From the NCBI RefSeq assembly GCF_050753365.1, contig NZ_JBLZFY010000001.1:100418-164417 (forward strand): a stretch of 64,000 nucleotides of DNA, in the 5' to 3' direction. Shown here piece by piece: positions 52,461 through 61,641 of this stretch. Origin of the DNA: Geminocystis sp050753365. Its GTDB lineage: Bacteria > Cyanobacteriota > Cyanobacteriia > Cyanobacteriales > Cyanobacteriaceae. The translations under genes were made by a program, and so were the position numbers. Numbering within the stretch: position 1 is the stretch's first letter; each line of letters starts with the position of its first letter. The notes under the pieces are model-generated. The model saw only the letters and a program-made list of their open reading frames with translations, made no database searches and was not told the origin of the DNA.

Positions 52461-53148
52461 TATTCTTATTGTTGAAAGCAAAAACGATCGAATTTTTTTT
52501 GATGCTTTAATTAATTATCTCAATCTACCAATCGAAACAGAAATTATCGTTAATGAATATGAAACTTTAGATGGTTTATCAGAAAAAATATTGATAGAAA
52601 AACTAAAAAGTTTACAAGCTAGAAATTTGAAAAAACCAATTGATAAGTTAGGTATTATTATCGATATTGATAATTACACAATAAAGGAGAGAATAGAATT
52701 TATTAATAAGTGTTTAAATTCAATTTTTTCGGATATAAATATATTAAAAAATATCAGTGAATTTATTGAAGTATCCAGTCCTAGTAATAAGATTAAAATA
52801 GCTTGTTATTTCACTAATGTTGAAGGTAAAGGAGAATTGGAAACGGTATTAAAAGCTATAAAATCTCACGATTCACCCCATGCAGATTGTCTTGAAGATT
52901 GGCAAAAATGCTTAGAAAATCAAGGTAGAAATATCAAACAAAAAGATTTTGATAAATTTTGGGTAAATATTTACATTCGTTATGATACTTGTTCTAATAA
53001 AGAAAGAAAACAAGCGGGGAAAAAATGCAGTATGAATAATTTTGAATACGTTATGACTAATAAAAAAGATATTTGGAATTTTGAAGATAAAAATTTACAG
53101 GAATTAAAAGATTTTTTATTTTTATTTAATGAAAAAGTTAATGAGTAA
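52453..53148 (+). CDS. DUF3226 Toprim-like nuclease candidate
   Basis: 231 residues from a GTG start at 52453 (GTGAGTAA overlap with the ATPase stop). The Toprim pattern is visible: Glu8 in NILIVESKNDRIFF and the D-x-D pair Asp71/Asp73 in LGIIIDIDNYTIKER. The family is annotated DUF3226 and is close to the DUF4435 protein AriB of PARIS in fold. It is the expected effector of the ATPase sensor. The C-terminus (NEKVNE) looks complete. Confidence 0.8.
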   Translation: MSNILIVESKNDRIFFDALINYLNLPIETEIIVNEYETLDGLSEKILIEKLKSLQARNLKKPIDKLGIIIDIDNYTIKERIEFINKCLNSIFSDINILKNISEFIEVSSPSNKIKIACYFTNVEGKGELETVLKAIKSHDSPHADCLEDWQKCLENQGRNIKQKDFDKFWVNIYIRYDTCSNKERKQAGKKCSMNNFEYVMTNKKDIWNFEDKNLQELKDFLFLFNEKVNE

Positions 53149-53205
53149 AATAAATGCTATTTTAATAGAAAAAAATAGTAGAAGCATAGATTAATACAGC
53201 GAACC

Positions 53206-53343
53206 CAGATTATTTAATAACATTTGATCATGTTTAATTTCACCCCATAAACATTGTCGATATTCGGTGCAAATGGTGACGAAATAAGCACCTTGTTGAC
53301 TACAATCATAATACCTTAAACGGATCGATCGAAGAACATCATA
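53206..53343 (-). pseudogene. RAYT N-terminal fragment 2
   Basis: Almost the same sequence as fragment 1, starting at the same CAGATTATTTAATAAC edge, with a small deletion at the other end. It lies between the DUF3226 gene and the broken DUF4160 gene. Confidence 0.82.
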
Positions 53344-53383
53344 TAATATATAAATTATAGAGTTAAATAAATTATGAAAAGAA

Positions 53384-53609
53384 GTGACTTATGTTAAAAT
53401 ACCAACTGTTTTAAGATATAAAGGTTATCGTTTTTATAGTCATGAACCAAATGAGCCACCTCATATTCATGTGGATAAAGATAATTTGTCGGCAAAATTT
53501 TGGTTATCTCCAATTTTTTTAAGCTAGAAATATGGGTTTTTCTGGAAAAGAATTGAGAAAAATTCAGTCTATTGTAGAATCAAATCAAACAAATTTTTTG
53601 GAGGCTTGA
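53384..53609 (+). pseudogene. DUF4160 gene with frameshift
   Basis: From a possible GTG at 53384 the frame reads KIPTVLRYKGYRFYSHEPNE, then PPHIHVDKDNLSAKFWLSPI, and hits a stop near 53527 in a T-rich slip region. Another frame resumes with GFSGKELRKIQSIVESNQTN and FLEA. This is the DUF4160 family, split by at least one indel. The following gene is its usual partner DUF2442. Confidence 0.85.
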
Positions 53610-53610
53610 A

Positions 53611-53883
53611 ATGAGTATTTTAGCTGATATAAGAGTCAAAAATGTAATCATTGAAGATGATAATTTAGCTGTAGAAGTTATGGATGGACGTACGATAAAA
53701 GCTCCTTTAGTATGGTATCCTCGGTTATTTAATGCTAGTCATCAACAATTACAAAAATGGCAAGTTTGTGGTGGTGGTTATGGTATTCATTGGGAAGAAA
53801 TTGATGAAGATATAAGCGTAGAAGGATTATTACGAGGTGCAACAGCCCCTGATTATGAAGCAAATATTACTTTAAGGAGGTAA
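53611..53883 (+). CDS. DUF2442 protein
   Basis: 90 residues. The DUF2442 pattern is clear: VEVMDGRTIKAPLVWYPRLF, WQVCGGGYGIHWEEIDEDIS, VEGLLRG. DUF4160/DUF2442 pairs are common small modules of TA type in cyanobacteria. It begins one base after the end of the broken DUF4160 frame. It appears intact. Confidence 0.88.
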   Translation: MSILADIRVKNVIIEDDNLAVEVMDGRTIKAPLVWYPRLFNASHQQLQKWQVCGGGYGIHWEEIDEDISVEGLLRGATAPDYEANITLRR

Positions 53884-53884
53884 T

Positions 53885-53997
53885 TTAGTTAATTGATGGG
53901 GATGGGTTGAACAATGCTCAACTCCTACAAAGCATATCACCGTAGGGGCAGAATAATATTCTGCCCACCCTCACCTAAATTTATCCCTTACTATCAC
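53885..53997. repeat. BIME-like double hairpin
   Basis: Left flank TTAGTTAATTGATGGGG, hairpin GGGTTGAACAATGCTCAACTCC (slightly diverged), spacer AAAGCATATCACC, hairpin GTAGGGGCAGAATAATATTC plus TGCCCACCCTCACC, tail AAATTTATCCCTTAC. It aligns along its whole length with 47932-48030. Confidence 0.85.
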
Positions 53998-54041
53998 CGA
54001 AATATCTTATCCTATTGTATTTAAAAATAGAGTATTTTATT

Positions 54042-54155
54042 ATGAATATAAAAGAACAAATTAATGCAGAAATTGAGCAATTAAATGATGAACAATTACA
54101 GGAAATTTATCGATTAGCAAAAAATCTCAAAGAATCGCAAATATCACCTAACTAA
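54042..54155 (+). CDS. 37-residue antitoxin-like small protein
   Basis: MNIKEQINAEIEQLNDEQLQ, then EIYRLAKNLKESQISPN. It is an acidic amphipathic helix similar in style to the N-terminus of the small protein at 17480 and to DUF2281-type antitoxin starts. It overlaps the 3' end of the histidine kinase gene by 12 bp, tail to tail. It could be a remnant. Confidence 0.45.
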   Translation: MNIKEQINAEIEQLNDEQLQEIYRLAKNLKESQISPN

Positions 54156-57100
54156 ATATTTCCTCACCATCTCCATTAACTCCTCCCCGACAATGGGCTT
54201 ACTCAAATAATCATCCATGCCCATGTCTAAGCATTTTTCTTTCTCTCCCTTGACAGTTCCCGCCGTTAAAGCAATAATGGGAGTATGCTCATCACTCTCT
54301 AATCGTCTAATCTCGATCGTAGCTTCATAACCACTCATAACAGGCATTTGTATATCCATTAAAATCAAATCAGGGTTTTCCTGTTGATACTTTTTCACTC
54401 CTTCCTCACCATTCATAGCAGAGATAATTACCCCATTTGGTAATAACTTTTTCAGTAATACCTTAGCTAAAGTTAAATTCACTCGATTATCTTCCACAAT
54501 TAACACCGTAAAATTACCCTGAATAATCTCAGTATCACTAGAATTTTTAAGAGATTTAGCATCATTAAAATCTTTAACTCTTAACTTAGATAAAGTGAGA
54601 AATAATTGATTAATAGTAATAGGTTTAGTTTGTTGATTCTGCACATCTAACTCTTGACATAAGCGATTAATTTCTTGATCATTACTAATACTATGTAATA
54701 AAATAATCGGTAAATTGTCCGCAGAAATATTTAAACTTTTTCTGATATACCTGATAAACTCTAAACCATTAAGATTAGGTAAACTATAATCAATAATCGC
54801 TCCATCATAATCATGATTATTTGTCAGATTATCTTGAGCAGATTCTGCTGAATAATAAATATCAGAATTAATATTTTTTAAAGCTAACATTGACTCTAAA
54901 ATATTACAGTTATTTTTATTATCATCAACTACCAATATTTTTTTATATTTATCTAAACCATCGTAAGTAATTTTATCTCCAAATTCAGTTTTAACCATTA
55001 AAGTAAAAAAGAAACAACTACCTTGATTAACTGCACTAATTACCTTTAATTTACTCCCCATTAAAGCTAACAATTTGTTAGAAATAGTTAACCCTAAACC
55101 TGTACCCCCATATTTACGAGTGATAGATTCATCCTCTTGAGAAAATGCCTGAAAAATTTTAGCCTGTTTTTCTGGAGAAATACCACAACCAGTATCTCTC
55201 ACAGAAATCTTAATGTTAGAAAAGTAAGAATCGTCATTATCTAAAGTATTATTTTCTATTTTAATAAGTTCAAGTTTTAGCTCAATTTCTCCTGTTTCTG
55301 TAAACTTAACACTATTGCCTAAAAGATTGATTAAAACCTGTTTAATACGCACATCATCTAACCAAGCAAAACGAGGTAAAGAAGGCGGTATATTTAATAA
55401 TAATTCCAGATTTTTCTCTAAGGCTTTAAAACGAATTATATCGATTACTTCTGATGCTAAATTCCAAATGTCAACTTTTTGAATAGATAATTCTAACTTT
55501 CCAGCTTCTATCTTAGAAAAATCCAAAATATCATTAATTAAATCTAATAAAATATTGCCTGATTGATGAACTAATTTTAAATATTTTTCTTGGGTAGTAT
55601 TTAAAGGAGTGTCTAATAATAACTCAGAAAAGCCAATAATACCGTTTAAAGGAGTGCGGATTTCGTGACTCATATTCGCTAAAAATTCTGATTTCGCCAT
55701 ATTAGCTGATTCCGCTTGTTTTTTCGCTTCTAATAAATTTTCTTCTAAATTTTGCCTTTGAATGGCACTAGCAATACTATCGGCAAAACTCAATAATAAA
55801 TTGATTTCTCCTTCACTCCAAACTCTCTCATTATTACAGTCATCAAAGCCAATTACTCCGATAGTTTTTTCATAGGAAACCACTGGGATATACACAAAAG
55901 ATTTAATATTTTCGGCTTCTAAAAATGATTTCAAAATCACTGAATCACTTAATTGACTAATTACGCCTTGATAGGGTTGATTATTCAATACAAATTTTGC
56001 GGCTTCGGGGAAAAATGAGACAGGAATATTTTGTAATAAAGGATGCTTAATTAAGAAACTATTATCATAAATATTATACTGATATAAATTATGAAATAAT
56101 ATCTCTGGTTCAGTATATTCTACTTCTAAATAATAGGCTTGATCTGTTTCTATAGCTTTACATAATATAATTAAACACTGTGCGATCGAACCTAAATTTT
56201 GATCATCATTTATAGTTTTAATATTCTTAGCAGTTAACAACTCTTTGGTAGCTTGAGAAATTGCAGAAAGCATTTTTTCTTTACGGCGTAAAATTTGATT
56301 AACTTCTTTTAATTTTAGCTCAGTGTTTTTTTGTTTATTAATATCAAATAATAACCCTTCCATATAAAGAAAATTACCATTTCGATCGTAAATTCCTTTC
56401 CCTTTTTCTGATACCCAAATAATATTTTGATTAATAGTTATAATTCGATATTGAAGCTCATAAATAGTTTGTTCTTTTATGGCTTGATTAACGGTTTTAC
56501 GGACATAATTAATATCATCAGGATGAGTAATTGTGGCTAAATTAATTTGATTCTCTAAAAAATGTTGAGTGGTATAACCTGTTAATCTTTCAATTTCATC
56601 ACTGACAAAAAGCATTGTATAAGGCTCATCATTTAAACACTGATAAACCACTCCCGACATATTAGCAAGAATATTTTTGATTTTATTTTCGCTTTTTTGT
56701 AAAGCAATTTTATTTAGTTGATTTTCATTTATATCAGTAATAATCCCATCAATTCTAATAATTTTTCCTTGCTCATTTCTAATATTTTTACCACGATTAG
56801 AAACCCATTTAATTTGCTTATTACTATCAATTATACGATATTCTACATCATAACTATCATAATTAGCTAGTGAGTCAAAAATGACATTAACAATATCTTT
56901 ATCTTCAGGATGAATTACTTTATACCAATAAGAGCTATCTTCAAACCATTTTTCATAGTCAATACCATAAATATTAACTACAGAAGGTGTGATATATAAA
57001 AGTTTATAATCAGGATAAGTTACTGACCAAATTACTTCACTCAGAGATGATAAAATACTCTGTAACTGATTTTTTGTTTCTGTTAATTCATTTTGGATAA

Positions 57101-59006
57101 GTTGAGAATCAGTAATATCAGTTTGTGTGCCGAACCAATACCACTTACCATTAATATCTTGATGAGGTTTAGACTGTATTCGCATCCACCGCACTTCACC
57201 ATCAATAATAAACCTTACCGTTTCATTAAAGGAAAATTTATTGGTAAGGGCAATCTGATTTTTTTCAAGAAATAAGGGTTTATCTTCGGGATGGATAATA
57301 TCTAGTGTAAGTTGAACATTCCTAAAAATATCTTCTGCTTGTAAATGGTTAATTTTACACCAAGCGGGGCTAACATAAGTAAATTTAAAATCCTCACCTA
57401 CTTTGTAAATACCAATAGGAATAATCGAAACTAACTCATTAAATTCTTCGGTTTTTTCCTGTAGCCTTAAAGCATTTTTTTTCTCCTCATCAATATCTTG
57501 AAAAGAGCCATAAATTCTCTTACAAATACCATTTTCAAACTCAGAAGTGATAATTGCTCTTACCCAGATTTCCTTCCCCTTTGCCGTAATTAATTGCAAC
57601 TCAAAACGAGAATTTTCTCCGAAATTAAGAGCTTTATTTACTGCTTCTCTAACTTTTTCTCGGCTTTCACCTTCCTTATAAAAGTTAATAGATTCTTCTA
57701 AATTTGGTTGATAATCTAAGGGTAACTCATGGATAATTTTAGTCATATCTGTCCACTTTACCTCATGGGTTTGAAAATTAACTTCCCAACCACCAATTCT
57801 GGCTAAGTCGCTAGTTTGATTTAAAAAATCTTTCGTTTGACTAAGCTCAATTTCTATTTTTTTCCTTTCGGAAATATCTTTAAAGGTGGCACAAAGACAA
57901 ATTAAGTTACCGTCTTTATCTTTTACTGGTGATGCCTTAATTAATACTGGAAAAACTTCTCCATTTTTACGGATAAAATTTAATTCAACATCTAGTTTTG
58001 CACCATCAATCATCGTTTCGGCAAATTTTTGTGTAATTATATCAATTTCTTGCGGATTCCAATAAACAAAAGGAGGAGTTTGATTCAGCAATTCTTCTTG
58101 AGTAAATCCAGTCATCTCACAGAAAGCCTTATTGACTTGTATTTTTTTCCCTTCTGGAGATACGGCGGCAAAACCATCGGGTAAACCATCGAGAATAACA
58201 CTAGAAAAATACTCTTGTCTTTCTATTATTTCTTCCGCCTCTTTTTGTCGAGTAATGTCATGAAACATCCCAATTAATCTTACTGCTCGATTATTTTTGA
58301 TGACAGGATGCCCAGAAGCCCTTACCCAACGATGATTACCTTTGGCTGTAATAAATCGACAAGTGACATCAAAGGATTGTTTGTCTTGAATGGCTTGATT
58401 GATAGCTTCGGTAATGACACTTTGATCTTCAGGATGATAAAATTCGATACCATTAGTTTTATTATGGTCAAAATCTCTTTCTACTTCGTGAATACGGTAA
58501 ACTTGATTTGTCCAAAAAGTCTTTCCTGTACTTAAATCTAATTCCCATCCGCCGACATTTGCCATTTCTTGAGCATCATTAAGAAGGGCAGTGGTGCGTT
58601 TTAGTTCAATTTCTATCTGCTTTCTTTCGGTAATGTCTCTGGCTACGGCATAAATTAAGTTGTTATGGGGTTGCGATTTCCATTCAATATAACGATAACT
58701 TCCGTCTTTGTGACGATAACGATTTTCAAAGTAATGAATTTGTTGATAATTTTGTAAGTCATTAATGGCGTTTAGGGTAGCTTCAATATCATCGGGATGG
58801 ATTAAGTCTAAAAAACAAGTACCTTCTAATTCTTTAGCTGTATATCCTAATACTATTTCCCATGCAGGATTAACCCGCAAAAAGTAACCGTCTAAGTCGG
58901 CTATACATAACAAATCTAAGGCTAAGGAGAAAAACTGTTGTAAGTCTTCTTCTTTGATGGTTTTTAGGGAATTTTGACTATTTTTATCCGTTGTTTCTCC
59001 TGTCAT
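54144..59006 (-). CDS. Hybrid histidine kinase with seven PAS domains, GAF and two receivers
   Basis: 1620 residues. PAS domains start at about 20, 145, 265, 390, 515, 645 and 770, each ending in the DITERK-type linker. A GAF domain follows (about 915-1070, QAYYLEVEYTEPEILFHN to VIGFDDCNNERVWSEGEINL). The H-box is FLANMSHEIRTPLNGIIGFS near 1105, and the ATP-binding part has VRDTGCGISPEKQAKIFQAF then GGTGLGLTIS. The first receiver (ILVVDDNKNNCNILES, IIDYSLPNLNGLEF) is drifted; the second (VLIVEDNRVNLTLAK, LILMDIQMPVMSGYEA) is complete. No membrane segment, so a soluble multi-input sensor. Several PAS domains lack cofactor motifs, and signals are unknown. The start codon at 59006 is supported by the MTGETTDKNSQNS lead. 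Confidence 0.93.
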   Translation of the reverse strand: MTGETTDKNSQNSLKTIKEEDLQQFFSLALDLLCIADLDGYFLRVNPAWEIVLGYTAKELEGTCFLDLIHPDDIEATLNAINDLQNYQQIHYFENRYRHKDGSYRYIEWKSQPHNNLIYAVARDITERKQIEIELKRTTALLNDAQEMANVGGWELDLSTGKTFWTNQVYRIHEVERDFDHNKTNGIEFYHPEDQSVITEAINQAIQDKQSFDVTCRFITAKGNHRWVRASGHPVIKNNRAVRLIGMFHDITRQKEAEEIIERQEYFSSVILDGLPDGFAAVSPEGKKIQVNKAFCEMTGFTQEELLNQTPPFVYWNPQEIDIITQKFAETMIDGAKLDVELNFIRKNGEVFPVLIKASPVKDKDGNLICLCATFKDISERKKIEIELSQTKDFLNQTSDLARIGGWEVNFQTHEVKWTDMTKIIHELPLDYQPNLEESINFYKEGESREKVREAVNKALNFGENSRFELQLITAKGKEIWVRAIITSEFENGICKRIYGSFQDIDEEKKNALRLQEKTEEFNELVSIIPIGIYKVGEDFKFTYVSPAWCKINHLQAEDIFRNVQLTLDIIHPEDKPLFLEKNQIALTNKFSFNETVRFIIDGEVRWMRIQSKPHQDINGKWYWFGTQTDITDSQLIQNELTETKNQLQSILSSLSEVIWSVTYPDYKLLYITPSVVNIYGIDYEKWFEDSSYWYKVIHPEDKDIVNVIFDSLANYDSYDVEYRIIDSNKQIKWVSNRGKNIRNEQGKIIRIDGIITDINENQLNKIALQKSENKIKNILANMSGVVYQCLNDEPYTMLFVSDEIERLTGYTTQHFLENQINLATITHPDDINYVRKTVNQAIKEQTIYELQYRIITINQNIIWVSEKGKGIYDRNGNFLYMEGLLFDINKQKNTELKLKEVNQILRRKEKMLSAISQATKELLTAKNIKTINDDQNLGSIAQCLIILCKAIETDQAYYLEVEYTEPEILFHNLYQYNIYDNSFLIKHPLLQNIPVSFFPEAAKFVLNNQPYQGVISQLSDSVILKSFLEAENIKSFVYIPVVSYEKTIGVIGFDDCNNERVWSEGEINLLLSFADSIASAIQRQNLEENLLEAKKQAESANMAKSEFLANMSHEIRTPLNGIIGFSELLLDTPLNTTQEKYLKLVHQSGNILLDLINDILDFSKIEAGKLELSIQKVDIWNLASEVIDIIRFKALEKNLELLLNIPPSLPRFAWLDDVRIKQVLINLLGNSVKFTETGEIELKLELIKIENNTLDNDDSYFSNIKISVRDTGCGISPEKQAKIFQAFSQEDESITRKYGGTGLGLTISNKLLALMGSKLKVISAVNQGSCFFFTLMVKTEFGDKITYDGLDKYKKILVVDDNKNNCNILESMLALKNINSDIYYSAESAQDNLTNNHDYDGAIIDYSLPNLNGLEFIRYIRKSLNISADNLPIILLHSISNDQEINRLCQELDVQNQQTKPITINQLFLTLSKLRVKDFNDAKSLKNSSDTEIIQGNFTVLIVEDNRVNLTLAKVLLKKLLPNGVIISAMNGEEGVKKYQQENPDLILMDIQMPVMSGYEATIEIRRLESDEHTPIIALTAGTVKGEKEKCLDMGMDDYLSKPIVGEELMEMVRKYLVR

Positions 59007-59379
59007 GTCTTTATTACTTCATAACCCTTAATTTAGTTATATTTTACTCATATCTTGACTTAATAGGGAATTTTACTGAATATTTTTAGATTTTATCTTT
59101 CTTTCTCATAAGTAACATTTTGAGAATTTAAGTAATTTTACCAAGAATAAAAGGTTTTGAGTTTATGAACTAAGGTTATAATAACGAGTTTTCGATCGAG
59201 CTTAAGAAAAAGTTACATTTTGAACATATGATGAGTTTTTTATTCACATTTATTATAAATCAAGTAAAATATTAATACAACTCACTTTCGGCTTGTTGAA
59301 ATTTACTCAATCTTAACTTATACATTTAAACAAAAAAAATTAATTAATTATTCGTATTAATTTTCCTGCTCAAAAAATA
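59007..59379. other. Intergenic region between divergent signalling genes
   Basis: About 370 bp, AT-rich, with one CGATCG and no repeat family seen elsewhere. It should hold the promoters of the PAS kinase and of the AAA-GGDEF gene. No RNA gene is apparent. Confidence 0.55.
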
Positions 59380-60990
59380 ATGTTGATAGATTTTCCTAAC
59401 ACTCCTGTACCCCTTTATTCTCCCTTTTATATAAATCGTCCACCTCTGGAAGAAAATGCTTTGAGAGAAATTGAACGCATGGGTAGTTTAATTAGAATAA
59501 AAGCCCCTAAACAAATGGGTAAAACTTCTTTATTAATTAGGATTTTAGCCCATGCAAAAAAGAAAGAATATAAAACTATTTCGATCGATTTTCAAGAAGC
59601 AGAAAAAAATATTTTTAATAATTTAAACACTTTTTTGCGTTGGTTTTGTGTCAAAATTGCTAAAAGTTTAAAACTTCCACCTTTATTAAATAACTATTGG
59701 GATGAAGATATAGGAGCAAAAACCAGTGCGACTGTTTATCTTGAAGAATACATTTTAACTGAAATAAATGAGCCGATTGTTATTGCCTTAAATAAACTAC
59801 ATTTAATTTTTGAATATCCATTTATTGCCCAAGAATTTTTATCTTTATTAAGGTTTTGGTATGAACAAACTAAACAAGTTGATATATTTGAAAAACTTAA
59901 ATTAATTATTGTTCATTCTACAGAAATATATGTGCCTTTAAATATTAATCAATCTCCTTTTAATGTCGGTTTTCCCATTGAGTTGCCTTATTTTAATAGT
60001 GAGCAAATTTATGAGTTAGCTATTACTCATCAATTATCCTTTCTTTTACCAAAAGATATTGAAAAGTTGAGACAATTTACTGGTGGACATCCTTATTTAA
60101 TCAGACTAGCTTATTATCATCTATACGAAAGAAAAATAACCTTAGATAAATTATTAGAAGAAGCTAAAACACCTAAAGGAATTTATACTGATCATTTATT
60201 AAATCATTGGAATAATTTAAAGAAAAACACTGAATTATTAATCGCATTAAAAAAAATAATTAAAGGCGGAGAAAATACTTGTTTAGATTCGACAATTTTT
60301 TATCAATTAGATAGCATGGGTTTAGTTAAATGTCAAGGGAATCATTGTGAATTTTCCTGTGATTTATATAGAGATTATTTTGCTCAACAAAGCCGTGATT
60401 TAAAAATCAGAAATAATCATAATCTTATTCAAGTTAAACAATTACAAGCCGAAAATGAAGCGTTAAAAGAATTAGTGAATATAGACTCTTTAACCAAAGT
60501 TGCTAGTCGGAGATATTTTAATGAAATTTTACAAATAGAATGGAATAGAAATATGCGTGAAAATTCACTATTATCTTTAATTTTATTAGACGTTGATTAC
60601 TTTAAAATTTATAATGATACCTATGGGCATCCGATGGGGGATATTTGTTTGGGAAAGGTTGCTGATGGCATAAAAAAAGCGCTAAAAAGATCAGGTGATT
60701 TAGTGGCAAGATATGGTGGAGAAGAATTTGCCATTATATTACCTAAAACAAATCAAATAGGGGCAATTTCTGTGGCTGAAAACGTCAGAAATACCATCAA
60801 TTCTTTACAGATAGAACATATTAATTCTCAACTGAATGAGAAAATAGTTACTGTCAGTTTAGGAATTGCCACCATTCGCCCTCAGAAAAATACTTCAGTA
60901 AACATTTTAATTGATCAAGCCGATCGAGCTTTATATGAAGCCAAAAGACGGGGCAGAAATCAGTGTTATTTAGACTTCCAAAGAATTTAA
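59380..60990 (+). CDS. AAA-like NTPase fused to a diguanylate cyclase
   Basis: 536 residues. Residues 1-330 are a STAND/AAA_35-type NTPase module: RIKAPKQMGKTSLLIRIL gives Walker A (41-50) with a late winged-helix-like part (GGHPYLIRLAYYHLYERK). A linker with a coiled coil (VKQLQAENEALKELVN) leads to a GGDEF domain at about 365-530 with the active GGEEF and an upstream inhibitory RSGD (RxxD) site. It should make cyclic di-GMP, with control through the NTPase part. The same AAA type in cyanobacteria is often joined to other effector domains. The genuine start is the ATG at 59380 (MLIDFPNTPVPLYSPFYI). Confidence 0.87.
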   Translation: MLIDFPNTPVPLYSPFYINRPPLEENALREIERMGSLIRIKAPKQMGKTSLLIRILAHAKKKEYKTISIDFQEAEKNIFNNLNTFLRWFCVKIAKSLKLPPLLNNYWDEDIGAKTSATVYLEEYILTEINEPIVIALNKLHLIFEYPFIAQEFLSLLRFWYEQTKQVDIFEKLKLIIVHSTEIYVPLNINQSPFNVGFPIELPYFNSEQIYELAITHQLSFLLPKDIEKLRQFTGGHPYLIRLAYYHLYERKITLDKLLEEAKTPKGIYTDHLLNHWNNLKKNTELLIALKKIIKGGENTCLDSTIFYQLDSMGLVKCQGNHCEFSCDLYRDYFAQQSRDLKIRNNHNLIQVKQLQAENEALKELVNIDSLTKVASRRYFNEILQIEWNRNMRENSLLSLILLDVDYFKIYNDTYGHPMGDICLGKVADGIKKALKRSGDLVARYGGEEFAIILPKTNQIGAISVAENVRNTINSLQIEHINSQLNEKIVTVSLGIATIRPQKNTSVNILIDQADRALYEAKRRGRNQCYLDFQRI

Positions 60991-61009
60991 TATATAGAAA
61001 TATCGATCT

Positions 61010-61393
61010 TTATTTAATATTTTGGGCAAAAGATTTTAAACGTAATAAATTAAAAGTTTGCAGTAGATTAAGGGGTAAAACAGAAATACCTTCTAAACGA
61101 GATTGAATCCAACCATCACCCCAACACCATTCTTGATAACCGTCAATACCACCGCTTAAAATAAACCGCACACAATTATTATTAAGATAGTCCACCTGAT
61201 TCTTAATTTCGATTAAACCTAAATAACAACTAAAACTATCCCCTTGGGATAATTTTTCTGTGGTTTTTTTCGTCAAAGTAACAGGAAAACACCACTGTTT
61301 TAACTCGTTTATATTTAAAAGGCTATCCCGAAAAATAGTTTCTTTTGCTTTGACTTCAATTCTTAATTCACTTTTTTGAAATTTACCCAACAT
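61010..61393 (-). CDS. Conserved cyanobacterial protein, SRPBCC-like
   Basis: 127 residues. The pattern MLGKFQKSELRIEVKAKETI, CYLGLIEIKNQVDYLNNNCV, RFILSGGIDGYQEWCWGDGW and SRLEGISVLPLNL is widely conserved in cyanobacteria. A START/SRPBCC-like ligand fold is possible from the strand pattern. No function known. It is convergent with the GGDEF gene. Confidence 0.75.
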   Translation of the reverse strand: MLGKFQKSELRIEVKAKETIFRDSLLNINELKQWCFPVTLTKKTTEKLSQGDSFSCYLGLIEIKNQVDYLNNNCVRFILSGGIDGYQEWCWGDGWIQSRLEGISVLPLNLLQTFNLLRLKSFAQNIK

Positions 61394-61464
61394 AAACCTT
61401 TTTTATTGCTAATTTAACTTATCGATCGATATTGTAAATCATTTTTCCCAAATCTTATGTCTGT

Positions 61465-61487
61465 CATTGCGAGGCACGAAGCAATCT
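61465..61487. repeat. Short palindromic repeat with ATTGCGAGGCACGAAGCAAT
   Basis: ATTGC and GCAAT pair around GAGGCACGAA. It resembles an intergenic repeat sequence found in many unrelated bacterial genomes. Only one copy lies in this window. Confidence 0.55.
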
Positions 61488-61641
61488 CTTATTTGATAAG
61501 TATTTCTTCTAGTCTTCTAGTCTCCTTGTCTTACCCTCACCATTAAACTTAGAGGCAACAACAAAAACATCTTGCTCAATTTGCCACGATCGATGAAAAT
61601 TTGATAATCTAAGCAAATAAACTTATAGCAGAAAAAATAAA

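Noticed and set aside
61465..61487. tRNA-like or attachment site at the ATTGCGAGG palindrome
   Set aside because: It has no cloverleaf, T-loop or integrase nearby, and looks like a common intergenic repeat.
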